Positions 1-8,664 of a stretch of DNA of 64,000 nucleotides are shown here, piece after piece. Location: NCBI RefSeq assembly GCF_003710105.1, contig NZ_CP033325.1:3368110-3432109 (forward strand), given 5' to 3'. The DNA is from Georgenia faecalis (GTDB lineage Bacteria; Actinomycetota; Actinomycetes; Actinomycetales; Actinomycetaceae). How positions within the stretch are numbered: the stretch's first letter is position 1; the number at the start of each line of letters is the position of its first letter. The notes beneath the pieces were generated by a model, which saw only the letters and a list, made by a program, of their open reading frames with translations, did not search any database and was not told where the DNA came from. Both the position numbers and the translations under genes were made by a program.

Positions 1-320
1 GCTCGGTCGCCGTCGGGGCCGCCGGGTTCGAGACCGCCGGGGTGCGCCGCGAGCGCGACGTCTCGCCGCTGGGCGGCACCACCCTCACGCCCTGGGTGAG
101 CGCGCCCGCGGTCCTCGACCGGTGGTACGCGGCGATCCTCGGGCTCGAGCGCGCACCGGCCGACGGCGACGCCCGGCTCCCCGAGGTCACCCTGCCGGCC
201 GCCGCGGACCGGGTCGGAGTCCGGTGGCCGGACGGCGCCTGCAGCACCGTCCCCCTCACCGGGGTGACACCGGCGGCCGAGGACCTCACCCGTCAGGGCG
301 CGGCGATGTCCCCCGGCTAG
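1..320 (+). CDS. 3' end of an unidentified protein gene (partial)
   Basis: The reading frame beginning at base 3 is open from the window edge to a TAG at 318-320 and has the near-uniform G/C third positions of its neighbours, so it is the tail of a real gene whose start lies outside the window. About 105 residues are visible. They contain a Trp/Tyr/Leu-rich stretch (TPWVSAPAVLDRWYAAILGL) and no motif I recognise. A GTG at 42 is probably an internal Val codon. It precedes a sugar-uptake operon by 110 bases, so a carbohydrate enzyme is possible, but that rests on context alone. Confidence 0.55.
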   Translation, partial: SVAVGAAGFETAGVRRERDVSPLGGTTLTPWVSAPAVLDRWYAAILGLERAPADGDARLPEVTLPAAADRVGVRWPDGACSTVPLTGVTPAAEDLTRQGAAMSPG

Positions 321-430
321 CGACCGCCCCGCGCCCACCGAACCACGGCGGCTCCGGCCGCCGGCAGCCCTCACCGACCGGCGGACCCACGCCGACCGGT
401 AGTCCATCACGAGGAAGTGAGATCCATCTG

Positions 431-2065
431 ATGACCATCACCCGCACCACCACGCGGCGTCGGCTCGCCGGGAGCGCAGCAGCGCTCACGGCCGCCACGC
501 TCGTCCTGGCCGCCTGCTCCGGCGGCGGAGGCAGCAGCTCCGACGGCGGCGCCGAGGCCCCCGAAGAGGCCGAGATGCCCAACTACGTCCCGGTCGACTA
601 CGTCGAGCCCGACTTCCCGAGCGTCAACGGCTCGACCGCCGGGTACACGCAGGTCCCCGCCGAGCTCGTCGACAGCGTCACCGAGACGCCCGGCACCGGT
701 GAGACCTTCACCCTGCTCACGCCCATCTGGCAGGCCATCCCGCCCGTCGAGGGCAACGAGTACTTCGAGGCGATCAACGAGCGCCTCGGCTCCACGCTCG
801 AGTACCAGATGGTCGCGGGCAACGACTACAACGAGCGCCTCGCGACGATCCTCGCCTCCCCCGACGACGTGCCGGACTGGGTCTCGGTCTTCGGCTGGAA
901 CCCCCCGCCGCGCTTCGACCAGGCGGTCGAGGGCGTCTTCCAGGACCTCACCGAGTACATCGCCGGCGACGCCATCGAGGCGTACCCGAACCTCGCGAAC
1001 CTGCCCACCGAGGCGTGGCAGTTCGGCGTGTTCAACGGTCGCACCTACGGCGTCCCGGTCCCCGGCGAGCTGGTGACCGACGCCCTCTTCTACCGCGCCG
1101 ACATCCTCGCCGAGCTCGGCCTCGAGCCCCCGGAGACCGCCTCCGAGCTCCTCGAGGTCGCCCGGGCGGTCACCGACCCGGCCGAGCAGCGCTGGGCCTT
1201 CAACGACCCGTGGGTCGCCGCCACCCTCATGTTCGGTGTGCCGCCGAAGTGGCAGATCGGTGAGGACGGCGAGCTCATCCACCGGTACGAGACCGAGGAG
1301 TACCGGGCGGCGCTGGAGTTCGTCACCCAGCTCTACTCCGAGGGCCTCGTCCACCCCGACGCCGTCGCGGACAACTCCGCCGACGCCAAGCAGCGCTTCG
1401 AGTCCGGCAACGTCGTCCTGCACTACGACGGCGTCGGCGGCTGGGCCGAGATGGCCGGGCGGATCTCCACCGCGTTCGGTGACGACGAGGTGCGCATGCT
1501 GCCCCTGTCGAACCTCCACGCCGACGACGGCGAGCCGGTCCGCTACCCCGGTAACCCGGCGAACTTCTTCAGCTTCTTCAAGAAGTCGGACGACCCGGAG
1601 CGGATCGAGGAGCTCCTGCGCATCGCCAACTTCTTCGCCGCGCCGTTCGGCACGACGGAGTACAACCTCGTCCAGAACGGCGTCGAGGGCGTCCACTACA
1701 CCGTCGACGAGAACGGTGCGCCGCAGCCCACCGAGCAGTCCGGCACCGAGATCGCCAAGGTGACCACGCACGCGGTGGCGCCCCCGGTCGCCAACACGCG
1801 GCTCGACGACCCCACCTACGTGGAGAACTACACGACGTGGATGGCCGGCGAGGCCGAGAACCTCGTCGAGACCCCGTTCTACGCCCAGCAGATCGTCGAG
1901 CCGGCGCAGTTCGCCACCCTCGGCCAGCCCTTCTCCGACCTGGAGAAGGACATCGCGCGGGGCCGCCAGGACATCAGCGCCCTCGACACGGCGCTGGAGA
2001 ACTGGCGGACGTCCGGCGGTGACGAGCTGCGCGCCTTCTACCAGGACATCCTGGACAACCAGTGA
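431..2065 (+). CDS. Extracellular solute-binding lipoprotein of a carbohydrate ABC transporter (LplA/YtcQ type)
   Basis: About 544 residues. The N-terminus has a short basic stretch (TTTRRR), a hydrophobic segment and the lipobox LAAC followed by a Gly/Ser linker, so the mature protein should be a membrane-anchored lipoprotein. The length, above the usual 420 or so of family 1 binding proteins, and the following LplB/LplC-type permeases fit the large binding-protein subgroup. The ATG at 431 was chosen because GAGGAAG lies about 10 bases upstream and because it begins the signal peptide; the frame stays open further upstream without coding character. It is the first gene of a seven-gene run and should capture the oligosaccharide cleaved by the encoded hydrolases. 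No dedicated ATPase is present, so it probably shares one encoded elsewhere (MsiK-like), which is inference. Confidence 0.9.
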   Translation: MTITRTTTRRRLAGSAAALTAATLVLAACSGGGGSSSDGGAEAPEEAEMPNYVPVDYVEPDFPSVNGSTAGYTQVPAELVDSVTETPGTGETFTLLTPIWQAIPPVEGNEYFEAINERLGSTLEYQMVAGNDYNERLATILASPDDVPDWVSVFGWNPPPRFDQAVEGVFQDLTEYIAGDAIEAYPNLANLPTEAWQFGVFNGRTYGVPVPGELVTDALFYRADILAELGLEPPETASELLEVARAVTDPAEQRWAFNDPWVAATLMFGVPPKWQIGEDGELIHRYETEEYRAALEFVTQLYSEGLVHPDAVADNSADAKQRFESGNVVLHYDGVGGWAEMAGRISTAFGDDEVRMLPLSNLHADDGEPVRYPGNPANFFSFFKKSDDPERIEELLRIANFFAAPFGTTEYNLVQNGVEGVHYTVDENGAPQPTEQSGTEIAKVTTHAVAPPVANTRLDDPTYVENYTTWMAGEAENLVETPFYAQQIVEPAQFATLGQPFSDLEKDIARGRQDISALDTALENWRTSGGDELRAFYQDILDNQ

Positions 2066-3087
2066 CCTCCGAGCCCACACGGCCCGACGGCGCCTCGACC
2101 TCCACGGTCGAGGCGCCGCGGGCCGGCGCGCGCCGCCGGCGGCGCCGGGGCCGGGCCGACGGGGTGCCGGAGCAGCGGCTCTCGCTGCGCCAGCGGCTCC
2201 GGCGCGACCGGACGCTGCTCATCATGGTGGCGCCGGCCCTCATCCTCGTCCTGCTCTTCATGTACGTCCCCATGGCGGGCAACGTCGTCGCCTGGCAGGA
2301 ATACTCCCCGTACCTCGGGATCGGCGAGAGCCCGTGGGTGGGCTGGCACAACTTCGCCCGGATCTTCACGGACGCCGCGTTCCTCAACGCGGTGAAGAAC
2401 ACGCTGCTCATCACCACGTTCCAGCTGATCTTCTACTTCCCGATCCCGATCATGCTGGCGCTGCTCCTCAACAGCGTCTTCTCGCCGGCGATCCGGACGA
2501 CGATCCAGTCGATCGTCTACCTTCCCCACTTCTTCTCGTGGGTCCTCATCGTCACGATCTTCCAGCAGATCTTCGGCGGTGCGGGGCTGGTCAACCGGAT
2601 CCTCACCGAGAACGGCTTCGCGCCCTTCGACCTCATGACGGACCCCAACTCCTTCCTCGTCCTCGTCACCTCGCAGGCGATCTGGAAGGACGCCGGGTGG
2701 GGAATGATCATCTTCCTGGCGGCCCTGAGCACGGTCGACCCCGCCCTGTACGAGGCGTCGGTGGTCGACGGCGCCAACCGGTGGCGGCGGATCTGGCACA
2801 TCACGCTGCCGGCGCTGCGGCCCGTCATCATCCTGCTGCTCATCCTGCGCCTGGGCGACGCGCTCACGGTCGGGTTCGAGCAGCTCATCCTCCAGCGCGG
2901 CGCCGTGGGCGCCGGGGTCTCCGAGGTCATCGACACGTTCGTCTACTACCAGGGCGTCGTCGCCGGTGACTGGTCGTTCGCGGCCGCGGCCGGCCTGGTC
3001 AAGGGCCTCGTCTCACTCGCCCTCGTCCTGGGGGCCAACAAGCTGGCACACGTCTTTGGAGAAGCGGGGGTGTACCGACGCGCATGA
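2062..3087 (+). CDS. Carbohydrate ABC transporter permease, LplB/YteP-like
   Basis: 341 residues. A long basic N-terminus (runs of Arg up to about residue 50) precedes six predicted membrane segments, starting with IMVAPALILVLLFMYVPMAG. The EAA-type loop is visible as DPALYEASVVDGANRWRRI, followed by WHITLPALRPVI, the site that contacts the transporter ATPase. The GTG start at 2062 overlaps the stop of the binding-protein gene (GTGA), implying translational coupling. It forms the inner-membrane channel with the next gene product. Family assignment is secure; the sugar carried is not readable from sequence. Confidence 0.93.
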   Translation: MTSEPTRPDGASTSTVEAPRAGARRRRRRGRADGVPEQRLSLRQRLRRDRTLLIMVAPALILVLLFMYVPMAGNVVAWQEYSPYLGIGESPWVGWHNFARIFTDAAFLNAVKNTLLITTFQLIFYFPIPIMLALLLNSVFSPAIRTTIQSIVYLPHFFSWVLIVTIFQQIFGGAGLVNRILTENGFAPFDLMTDPNSFLVLVTSQAIWKDAGWGMIIFLAALSTVDPALYEASVVDGANRWRRIWHITLPALRPVIILLLILRLGDALTVGFEQLILQRGAVGAGVSEVIDTFVYYQGVVAGDWSFAAAAGLVKGLVSLALVLGANKLAHVFGEAGVYRRA

Positions 3088-4097
3088 GCACCGGAACCGG
3101 AAACACGCAAGGGGCCCTGGCGCCCGTCGTCATCGACCCCGGCCCCGACGCCGAGGGGTCCTTCCAGAAGCCGCGCCGCGCCGGCCGGCGGTTCGCCCGC
3201 CGCTCCCGTCACCGACCGGCCTGGGAGGAGTCCCCGACCCCCCTCGGCTTCGGCCTCAAGGCGCTCGCCCTCCTGGGCATCGTCCTCGTGGTGCTCTACC
3301 CGCTCTACACGGTCATCCTCACCAGCCTCTCGACCCAGGACTCGGTCACCCGGGCGGGCGGGCTCGTCACCGTCCCCGACGAGTTCACCTGGTCGGCGTA
3401 CGAGCAGATCTTCTCCGGGGGCGTGGTGAGCCGCGCCCTCGGCGTGAGCGTCTTCGTCACCGTCGTGGGCACCCTGCTCTCGCTGGCCGTGTCGACTCTG
3501 GCGGCCTACGGCCTGTCCCGCCCGAACTCGGTGGCGCACCGCCCGATCCTGTTCGTCTTCCTCTTCACGATGTTCTTCGGCGCGGGGATCATCCCCACGT
3601 ACCTGCTCATCTCCAACCTCGGGCTCATCAACAGCCTGTGGGCGCTGATCCTCCCCGGGGCGGTCTCGGCCTTCAACCTCCTCATCCTGCGCAACTTCTT
3701 CATGGGGATCGACCAGGCGATCATCGACGCGGCCCGGATGGACGGCGCCGGGGACTGGCGCATCCTCACGAGCATCGTGCTGCCGATGTCCAAGGCGGTC
3801 CTCGCCGTCATCGCGCTGTTCTACGGCGTCGGCTACTGGAACGCGTTCTTCAACGCCATGCTCTACATCAACGACAACGCGCTGTGGCCGCTGCAGCTCG
3901 TCCTGCGCTCCTACGTCCTGCAGGGCACGCAGCTCCCCGGCTCGACGACCCCGATCGACGTCACCGGCGGCGCCGTCACCGGGCTGCCGATCAAGATGGC
4001 GATCATGGTGCTCGCCATCGTCCCGATCCTCATCGTCTACCCCTTCATCCAGCGCCACTTCACCAAGGGCGTCATCTTCGGCGCGATCAAGGGCTGA
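3084..4097 (+). CDS. Carbohydrate ABC transporter permease, LplC/YcjP-like
   Basis: 337 residues with six predicted membrane segments beginning near residue 55. The EAA loop is visible as DQAIIDAARMDGAGDWRIL followed by IVLPMSKAVLAVI. The ATG overlaps the preceding stop (ATGA). The N-terminal 50 or so residues are basic and probably cytoplasmic. It is the partner of the LplB-like permease; together with the lipoprotein it makes a CUT1-family importer lacking its own ATPase gene in this operon. Confidence 0.93.
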   Translation: MSTGTGNTQGALAPVVIDPGPDAEGSFQKPRRAGRRFARRSRHRPAWEESPTPLGFGLKALALLGIVLVVLYPLYTVILTSLSTQDSVTRAGGLVTVPDEFTWSAYEQIFSGGVVSRALGVSVFVTVVGTLLSLAVSTLAAYGLSRPNSVAHRPILFVFLFTMFFGAGIIPTYLLISNLGLINSLWALILPGAVSAFNLLILRNFFMGIDQAIIDAARMDGAGDWRILTSIVLPMSKAVLAVIALFYGVGYWNAFFNAMLYINDNALWPLQLVLRSYVLQGTQLPGSTTPIDVTGGAVTGLPIKMAIMVLAIVPILIVYPFIQRHFTKGVIFGAIKG

Positions 4098-4131
4098 CGT
4101 GCCGCTGAACCCCGACGAGGAGCACCTCCCC

Positions 4132-5751
4132 GTGAGCCCCGCTGCGCCCTGGTGGCACGACGCCGTCGTCTACCAGGTCTATCCCAAGAGCTTCGCGGAC
4201 GGCGACGGCGACGGCACCGGCGACCTCGCCGGCGTCCGTGCCCGCCTGCCGTACCTGCGGGACCTCGGCGTCGACGCCCTGTGGTTCACGCCGTGGTACG
4301 TCTCCCCGCAGGAGGACGGCGGCTACGACGTCACCGACCACCGCGACATCGACCCAGTGCTGGGGACCCTGGAGCAGGCCGAGGCGCTCATCGCCGAGGC
4401 CCGCGCCCTGGGGATCCGCACCATCATCGACGTCGTCCCCAACCACGTCGCGGCCGACCACCCCTGGTTCACCGCCGCGACGGCCGCCGCCCCCGGCTCC
4501 CCCGAGCGTGACCGGTTCTGGTTCCGCCCGGGGGCGGGGCCCGACGGCGACTCGCCCCCCACGGGGTGGACCTCGCCGTTCGGCGGCGCGACCTGGTCCC
4601 GGGAGCCCGACGGCGACGAGTGGTACCTCCACCTCTTCGCCCCCGGGCAGCCCGACCTCAACTGGAACCACCCCGAGGTCCGCGCCGAGTACGAGGACAT
4701 CCTGCGGTTCTGGTTCGACCGCGGCGCGGCGGGCATCCGCATCGACTCCGCCGCGGTCCTCATGAAGGACCCGGACCTGCCCGAGGTGCCGGCCACCGTC
4801 ACCGGCGGCAACCACCCGTTCGAGGACCGCGACGACGTCCACGAGGTCTACCGCCGGTGGCGGCAGGTCACCGACTCCTACGACGACGACCGGGTCCTCG
4901 TCGGGGAGGTGTGGCTCGCCGACCGGGAGCGGCTGGCCCGGTACGTCGGGCCCGAGGAGCTCCACACCGTCTTCGGCTTCGACGTCATGGCAGCCCCCTG
5001 GGAGCAGGCCGCCCTCCGCGCGGCGGTCGTGGAGACGCTGCGCACCCACGAGCGCCTGGGGGCCCCGCCCGCCTGGGTCCTCGGCAACCACGACGTCACC
5101 CGGCCGGCGACCCGGTACGGGCGCGAGGACAGCAGCTTCTCCTACGCCCGCAAGGCGTGGGGTATCCCCACGGACGTCGAGCTGGGGCGCCGGCGCGCCC
5201 GGGCCATGGCCCTGCTCACCCTGGCGCTGCCGGGCTCCTGCTACATCTACCAGGGCGAGGAGCTGGGCCTGGACGAGGTGGAGGACCTCCCCCGCGACCT
5301 CCTCCAGGACCCCATGTACGCCCGCTCCGGGGGAAGCAACCCCGGACGCGACGGGTGCCGCGTGCCCCTGCCGTGGCGCGCGGACGCCCCCGGCCTGGGT
5401 TTCGCCGTCACCTCGCCGGCGGCCGCGCCGTGGCTGCCGCAGCCGGCGCACTGGGCCGACCTCGCCGTCGACGCCCAGGAGCGCCGCGCCGACTCCACCC
5501 TCCAGCTCTACCGCCGCGCGCTCGCCCTCCGTCGCCGGCTCTTCGACGCGGGCGACCCCACGGTCGTGTGGATGGACCTCGGCGAGGACGTCCTCGCCTT
5601 CCGCCGCGGCTCGGGCGCCGCGTGCGTCGTCAACCTGGGCGAGGGCGACCTCGTCCTGCCCGACGGCGCCGACGTCGCCCTCGCCAGCGCCGCCACCGCT
5701 CCCGGCGACCGGGTCGTCCCCCCGGGCACCGCCGTGTGGCTGCGGCCCTGA
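4132..5751 (+). CDS. GH13 family alpha-glucosidase / oligo-1,6-glucosidase-like enzyme
   Basis: About 539 residues. It opens with WWHDAVVYQVYPKSFADGDGDGTGDLAG, the hallmark start of GH13 alpha-glucosidases. The three catalytic carboxylates are in place: nucleophile Asp205 (GIRIDSAA), acid/base Glu259 (VLVGEVW) and transition-state Asp321 (GNHDVT). No signal peptide, so a cytoplasmic enzyme acting on imported alpha-linked glucosides is expected. GTG at 4132 is preferred over the in-frame GTG at 4099 because a GACGAGGAG ribosome-binding site sits about 10 bases upstream and homologues begin at this point. Exact linkage preference cannot be read. Confidence 0.9.
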   Translation: MSPAAPWWHDAVVYQVYPKSFADGDGDGTGDLAGVRARLPYLRDLGVDALWFTPWYVSPQEDGGYDVTDHRDIDPVLGTLEQAEALIAEARALGIRTIIDVVPNHVAADHPWFTAATAAAPGSPERDRFWFRPGAGPDGDSPPTGWTSPFGGATWSREPDGDEWYLHLFAPGQPDLNWNHPEVRAEYEDILRFWFDRGAAGIRIDSAAVLMKDPDLPEVPATVTGGNHPFEDRDDVHEVYRRWRQVTDSYDDDRVLVGEVWLADRERLARYVGPEELHTVFGFDVMAAPWEQAALRAAVVETLRTHERLGAPPAWVLGNHDVTRPATRYGREDSSFSYARKAWGIPTDVELGRRRARAMALLTLALPGSCYIYQGEELGLDEVEDLPRDLLQDPMYARSGGSNPGRDGCRVPLPWRADAPGLGFAVTSPAAAPWLPQPAHWADLAVDAQERRADSTLQLYRRALALRRRLFDAGDPTVVWMDLGEDVLAFRRGSGAACVVNLGEGDLVLPDGADVALASAATAPGDRVVPPGTAVWLRP

Positions 5752-5757
5752 CCTCGC

Positions 5758-5804
5758 CGACCGCCCTGCTGCTCGACCGCCCTGCTGCTCGACCACCTGC
5801 TGCT
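5758..5804 (+). repeat. 16-bp tandem repeat between GH13 and GH3 genes
   Basis: Two perfect copies of CGACCGCCCTGCTGCT (5758-5773, 5774-5789) and a third copy lacking one base (5790-5804) fill the short gap between the GH13 stop and the ribosome-binding site of the GH3 gene. Such slippage-prone spacers may alter intergenic length between strains. Confidence 0.85.
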
Positions 5805-5814
5805 AAGGACATCG

Positions 5815-8664
5815 ATGACCGACCGGCTCCTCCCCGACCCCACCGACGCGGTCCACCAGGACCGCGCCCGACGGCTGTGCGCCGAGCTCACCCTCGAGGA
5901 GAAGCTCTCCCTGCTGCACCAGTTCAGCCCGGCCGTCGACCGGGTGGGCCTGGCCCCGTTCCGCACCGGTACCGAGGCGGCGCACGGCGTGGCCTGGGAG
6001 GGCGAGGGGACCGTCTTCCCCCAGCCCGTCGGCCTGGCCGCGACGTGGGACGCCGACCTGCTCGAGCGCATCGGCGAGGCGGTCGGCAACGAGGTGCGGG
6101 ACAAGCACGACGCCGACCCGTGGGTCAGCCTCAACGTGTGGGCACCGGTGGTCAACCCCCTGCGCCACCCGCTGTGGGGCCGCAACGAGGAGGGCTTCTC
6201 CGAGGACCCGGTGCTCACCGGGGAGCTGGCGACCGCCTACGCCCGTGGGCTGCGCGGGCGCGACGCCACCTTCTGGCGCACCGTGCCGACGCTCAAGCAC
6301 TACCTCGCCTACAACATGGAGACCGACCGGTCGAGCTACAGCGCGAGCGTGCCGCCCCGCACGCTGCACGACTACGAGCTGCGGGCCTACCGCGGGCCGA
6401 TCGAGGCGGGCGTCATCGGGGGCATCATGCCCTCCTACAACCTCATCAACGGCCGCCCGACCCACCTCGACACCGACCTGCTCGACCTCGCCCGGTCCTG
6501 GTCGCCGTGGCCCCTGTGCTTCTTCAGCGACGCCTTCGCGCCGGCCAACGTCTTCGGCAACCAGGCGTTCTACCCCGACCCCGCCACCGCCTACGCCGCG
6601 ATGCTCGAGGCCGGCATCGACTCCTTCACCGACCAGGACCGCGACAGCGCCACGGTGGTCGGCTGGCTCCGGGACGCGGTGACGTCGGGCCTCGTGAGCG
6701 AGGACCTCGTCGACCGGGCGGTGGAGCGCGTCCTCACCGTCCGCGCCCGTACGGGCGAGCTCGACACCGCCGCGGACCCCTTCGGGCCCGGGCGGCGCAC
6801 CCCCGCTGACCTCGTCGCCCACGGACGGCTGGCCCGCCTGGCCGTCGCGCGCAGCGTCGTCGTGCTGGGCAACGACGGGATCCTTCCGCTACGGACCCCG
6901 ACGCGGGTCGCGGTGGTCGGGCCGCTCGCCGAGGAGGTGTTCCTCGACTGGTACTCCGGCGAGGCCCGGGAGACCGTCTCCCTCGCCGACGCCGTCCGCG
7001 AGCGCTACGGCGCCGAGGCCGTCACGGTGGCCGACGGTGCCGACCACGTCGTCCTGCGCGCCGTCGACGCCGCGCACCACGTCCGACCGGTGGGGAACCG
7101 GATGGTCGAGGGCCCCGGCCCGTTCGAGGAGTGCGCGATCGCGGTCCAGGACTGGGGCCAGGGCATCGTCACCCTGCGCAACGCCGGGTCGCGGGAGGTG
7201 TGGACGTGCCCCGAGGACCGGATCGTGCGCACCGACGCGCCGCGCGTCAGCAACTACTGGGACCAGAGCTTCCTGCTCCACCGCCACCCGGACGGCACGT
7301 GGTCGATCTTCTCCCGCGGGCGCAAGATGTGGCTGCGGCGCCGCGGCACGTCGGGCACGCTCGCCGCGGCCGGCGAGACGCTCGACGACGCCGACCGCTT
7401 CGTCATGACGACGGTGCGCTCCGGCGCCGAGCAGGTGCGGGCCGCCGCGGCGGGCGCCGACGTCGTCGTCGTCGCGCTGGGCAACCAGCCCCTCACCGGT
7501 GCCCACGAGACCGCCGACCGCACCACCCTCGCCCTCCCGCCGGCCATGGGCGAGCTCGCCCGCGTCGCGCGGGCCGCCAACCCGCGGTGCGTGCTCACCC
7601 TCGTCTCCAGCTTCCCCTACGCCCTGGGCGACCTCGCCGACCTGCCCGCCGTGGTGTGGTCCAGCCACGGCGGGCAGGAGCTCGGCCACGGCCTGCTCGA
7701 CGTCCTGGCCGGGGACGAGGAGCCCTACGGCCACCTCACCCAGACCTGGTACGCCGACGACGCCGACCTGCCGCCCCTCGACGTCGCCGACGTCGAGGCG
7801 GTGGGCGCGACGTACTGGTACGGCGACGCCGTGCCCCAGTACCCGTTCGGCCACGGCCTCAGCTACACCACCGTCGCCTACCACCGCCTCGAGGTAGGCG
7901 CCTGGCCCGGGACGACCGGGGCCCTGCCCGTGCGGGTGGAGCTGGAGAACACCGGCGAGCGCCCGGTCGACGAGCTCGTCCAGCTGTACGTGCAGGCCCC
8001 GGCCGACAAGGGCTACGGCCCGCGGCTGCGGCTGCACGCCCACACCCGGGTGGCCCTGGCGCCCGGGCAGCGGGGGCACGCCGACCTCGTCCTCGACGTC
8101 GCGGAGCTGGCGTCCTGGCACGCCGGTGCCGGCGCGCCGGTGACGCACCCGGGCACGTACGTCCTCGGCGTCGGCCCCTCCAGCGGGGACCTGCGGCTGC
8201 GCGAGCACCTCGTGGTGGCCGGCGACGACGGGCTCACCGGGCGCCGCCCGGGCGCCCCGGTCGACGCGACGACCTTCGACGCCGCCCGCGGCGTGCGCAT
8301 CGTCGAGCGCACCCGGACGGCGGGGCAGGCCGTGACGCCGGAGCGGACCACCGCGCACCTGACGTACGAGGGCGTGGAGCTCACCGGCGCCGGCGCGCTC
8401 ACGGCGCTCGTGTCCAGCCCCGGCGCGGCGGGCCGGCTCACGCTGGCGCTGCGGCAGGGCGACCGGCGCTGGACGCTCGGCTCGCGCGCGGTCGCCGCCA
8501 CCGGCACCTACGCCTGGGAGGAGGTCGCCTGGCCCCTCCCCGGTGACGTCACCGGGGCCTGCGCCGTCGAGGTCACCCTCACGGCGCCCACGCAGCTGGC
8601 CGAGCTCCGCACCGCCACCCCACCGACCGAGTACGACGCCACCACGAGGAGTGACGCACGATGA
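5815..8664 (+). CDS. GH3 family beta-glycosidase with an inserted domain
   Basis: 949 residues. The N-terminal GH3 barrel shows GTEAAHGVAWEG, the KHYLAYN substrate-binding lysine region and a nucleophile motif FFSDAFAPAN (Asp239) that replaces the common SDW. The C-terminal GH3 sandwich resumes with ADVVVVALGNQPLTGAHETADR and ends with YPFGHGLSYT, followed by an FnIII-like domain and a further beta-rich tail. Residues about 410-535 (HVVLRAVDAAHHVRP to MTTVRSGAEQV) interrupt the second GH3 domain and look like a beta-rich inserted module. TAAGGAC precedes the ATG by 4-5 bases. No signal peptide. Likely a beta-glucosidase or related exo-hydrolase acting in the cytoplasm; the precise sugar is uncertain. 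Confidence 0.88.
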   Translation: MTDRLLPDPTDAVHQDRARRLCAELTLEEKLSLLHQFSPAVDRVGLAPFRTGTEAAHGVAWEGEGTVFPQPVGLAATWDADLLERIGEAVGNEVRDKHDADPWVSLNVWAPVVNPLRHPLWGRNEEGFSEDPVLTGELATAYARGLRGRDATFWRTVPTLKHYLAYNMETDRSSYSASVPPRTLHDYELRAYRGPIEAGVIGGIMPSYNLINGRPTHLDTDLLDLARSWSPWPLCFFSDAFAPANVFGNQAFYPDPATAYAAMLEAGIDSFTDQDRDSATVVGWLRDAVTSGLVSEDLVDRAVERVLTVRARTGELDTAADPFGPGRRTPADLVAHGRLARLAVARSVVVLGNDGILPLRTPTRVAVVGPLAEEVFLDWYSGEARETVSLADAVRERYGAEAVTVADGADHVVLRAVDAAHHVRPVGNRMVEGPGPFEECAIAVQDWGQGIVTLRNAGSREVWTCPEDRIVRTDAPRVSNYWDQSFLLHRHPDGTWSIFSRGRKMWLRRRGTSGTLAAAGETLDDADRFVMTTVRSGAEQVRAAAAGADVVVVALGNQPLTGAHETADRTTLALPPAMGELARVARAANPRCVLTLVSSFPYALGDLADLPAVVWSSHGGQELGHGLLDVLAGDEEPYGHLTQTWYADDADLPPLDVADVEAVGATYWYGDAVPQYPFGHGLSYTTVAYHRLEVGAWPGTTGALPVRVELENTGERPVDELVQLYVQAPADKGYGPRLRLHAHTRVALAPGQRGHADLVLDVAELASWHAGAGAPVTHPGTYVLGVGPSSGDLRLREHLVVAGDDGLTGRRPGAPVDATTFDAARGVRIVERTRTAGQAVTPERTTAHLTYEGVELTGAGALTALVSSPGAAGRLTLALRQGDRRWTLGSRAVAATGTYAWEEVAWPLPGDVTGACAVEVTLTAPTQLAELRTATPPTEYDATTRSDAR

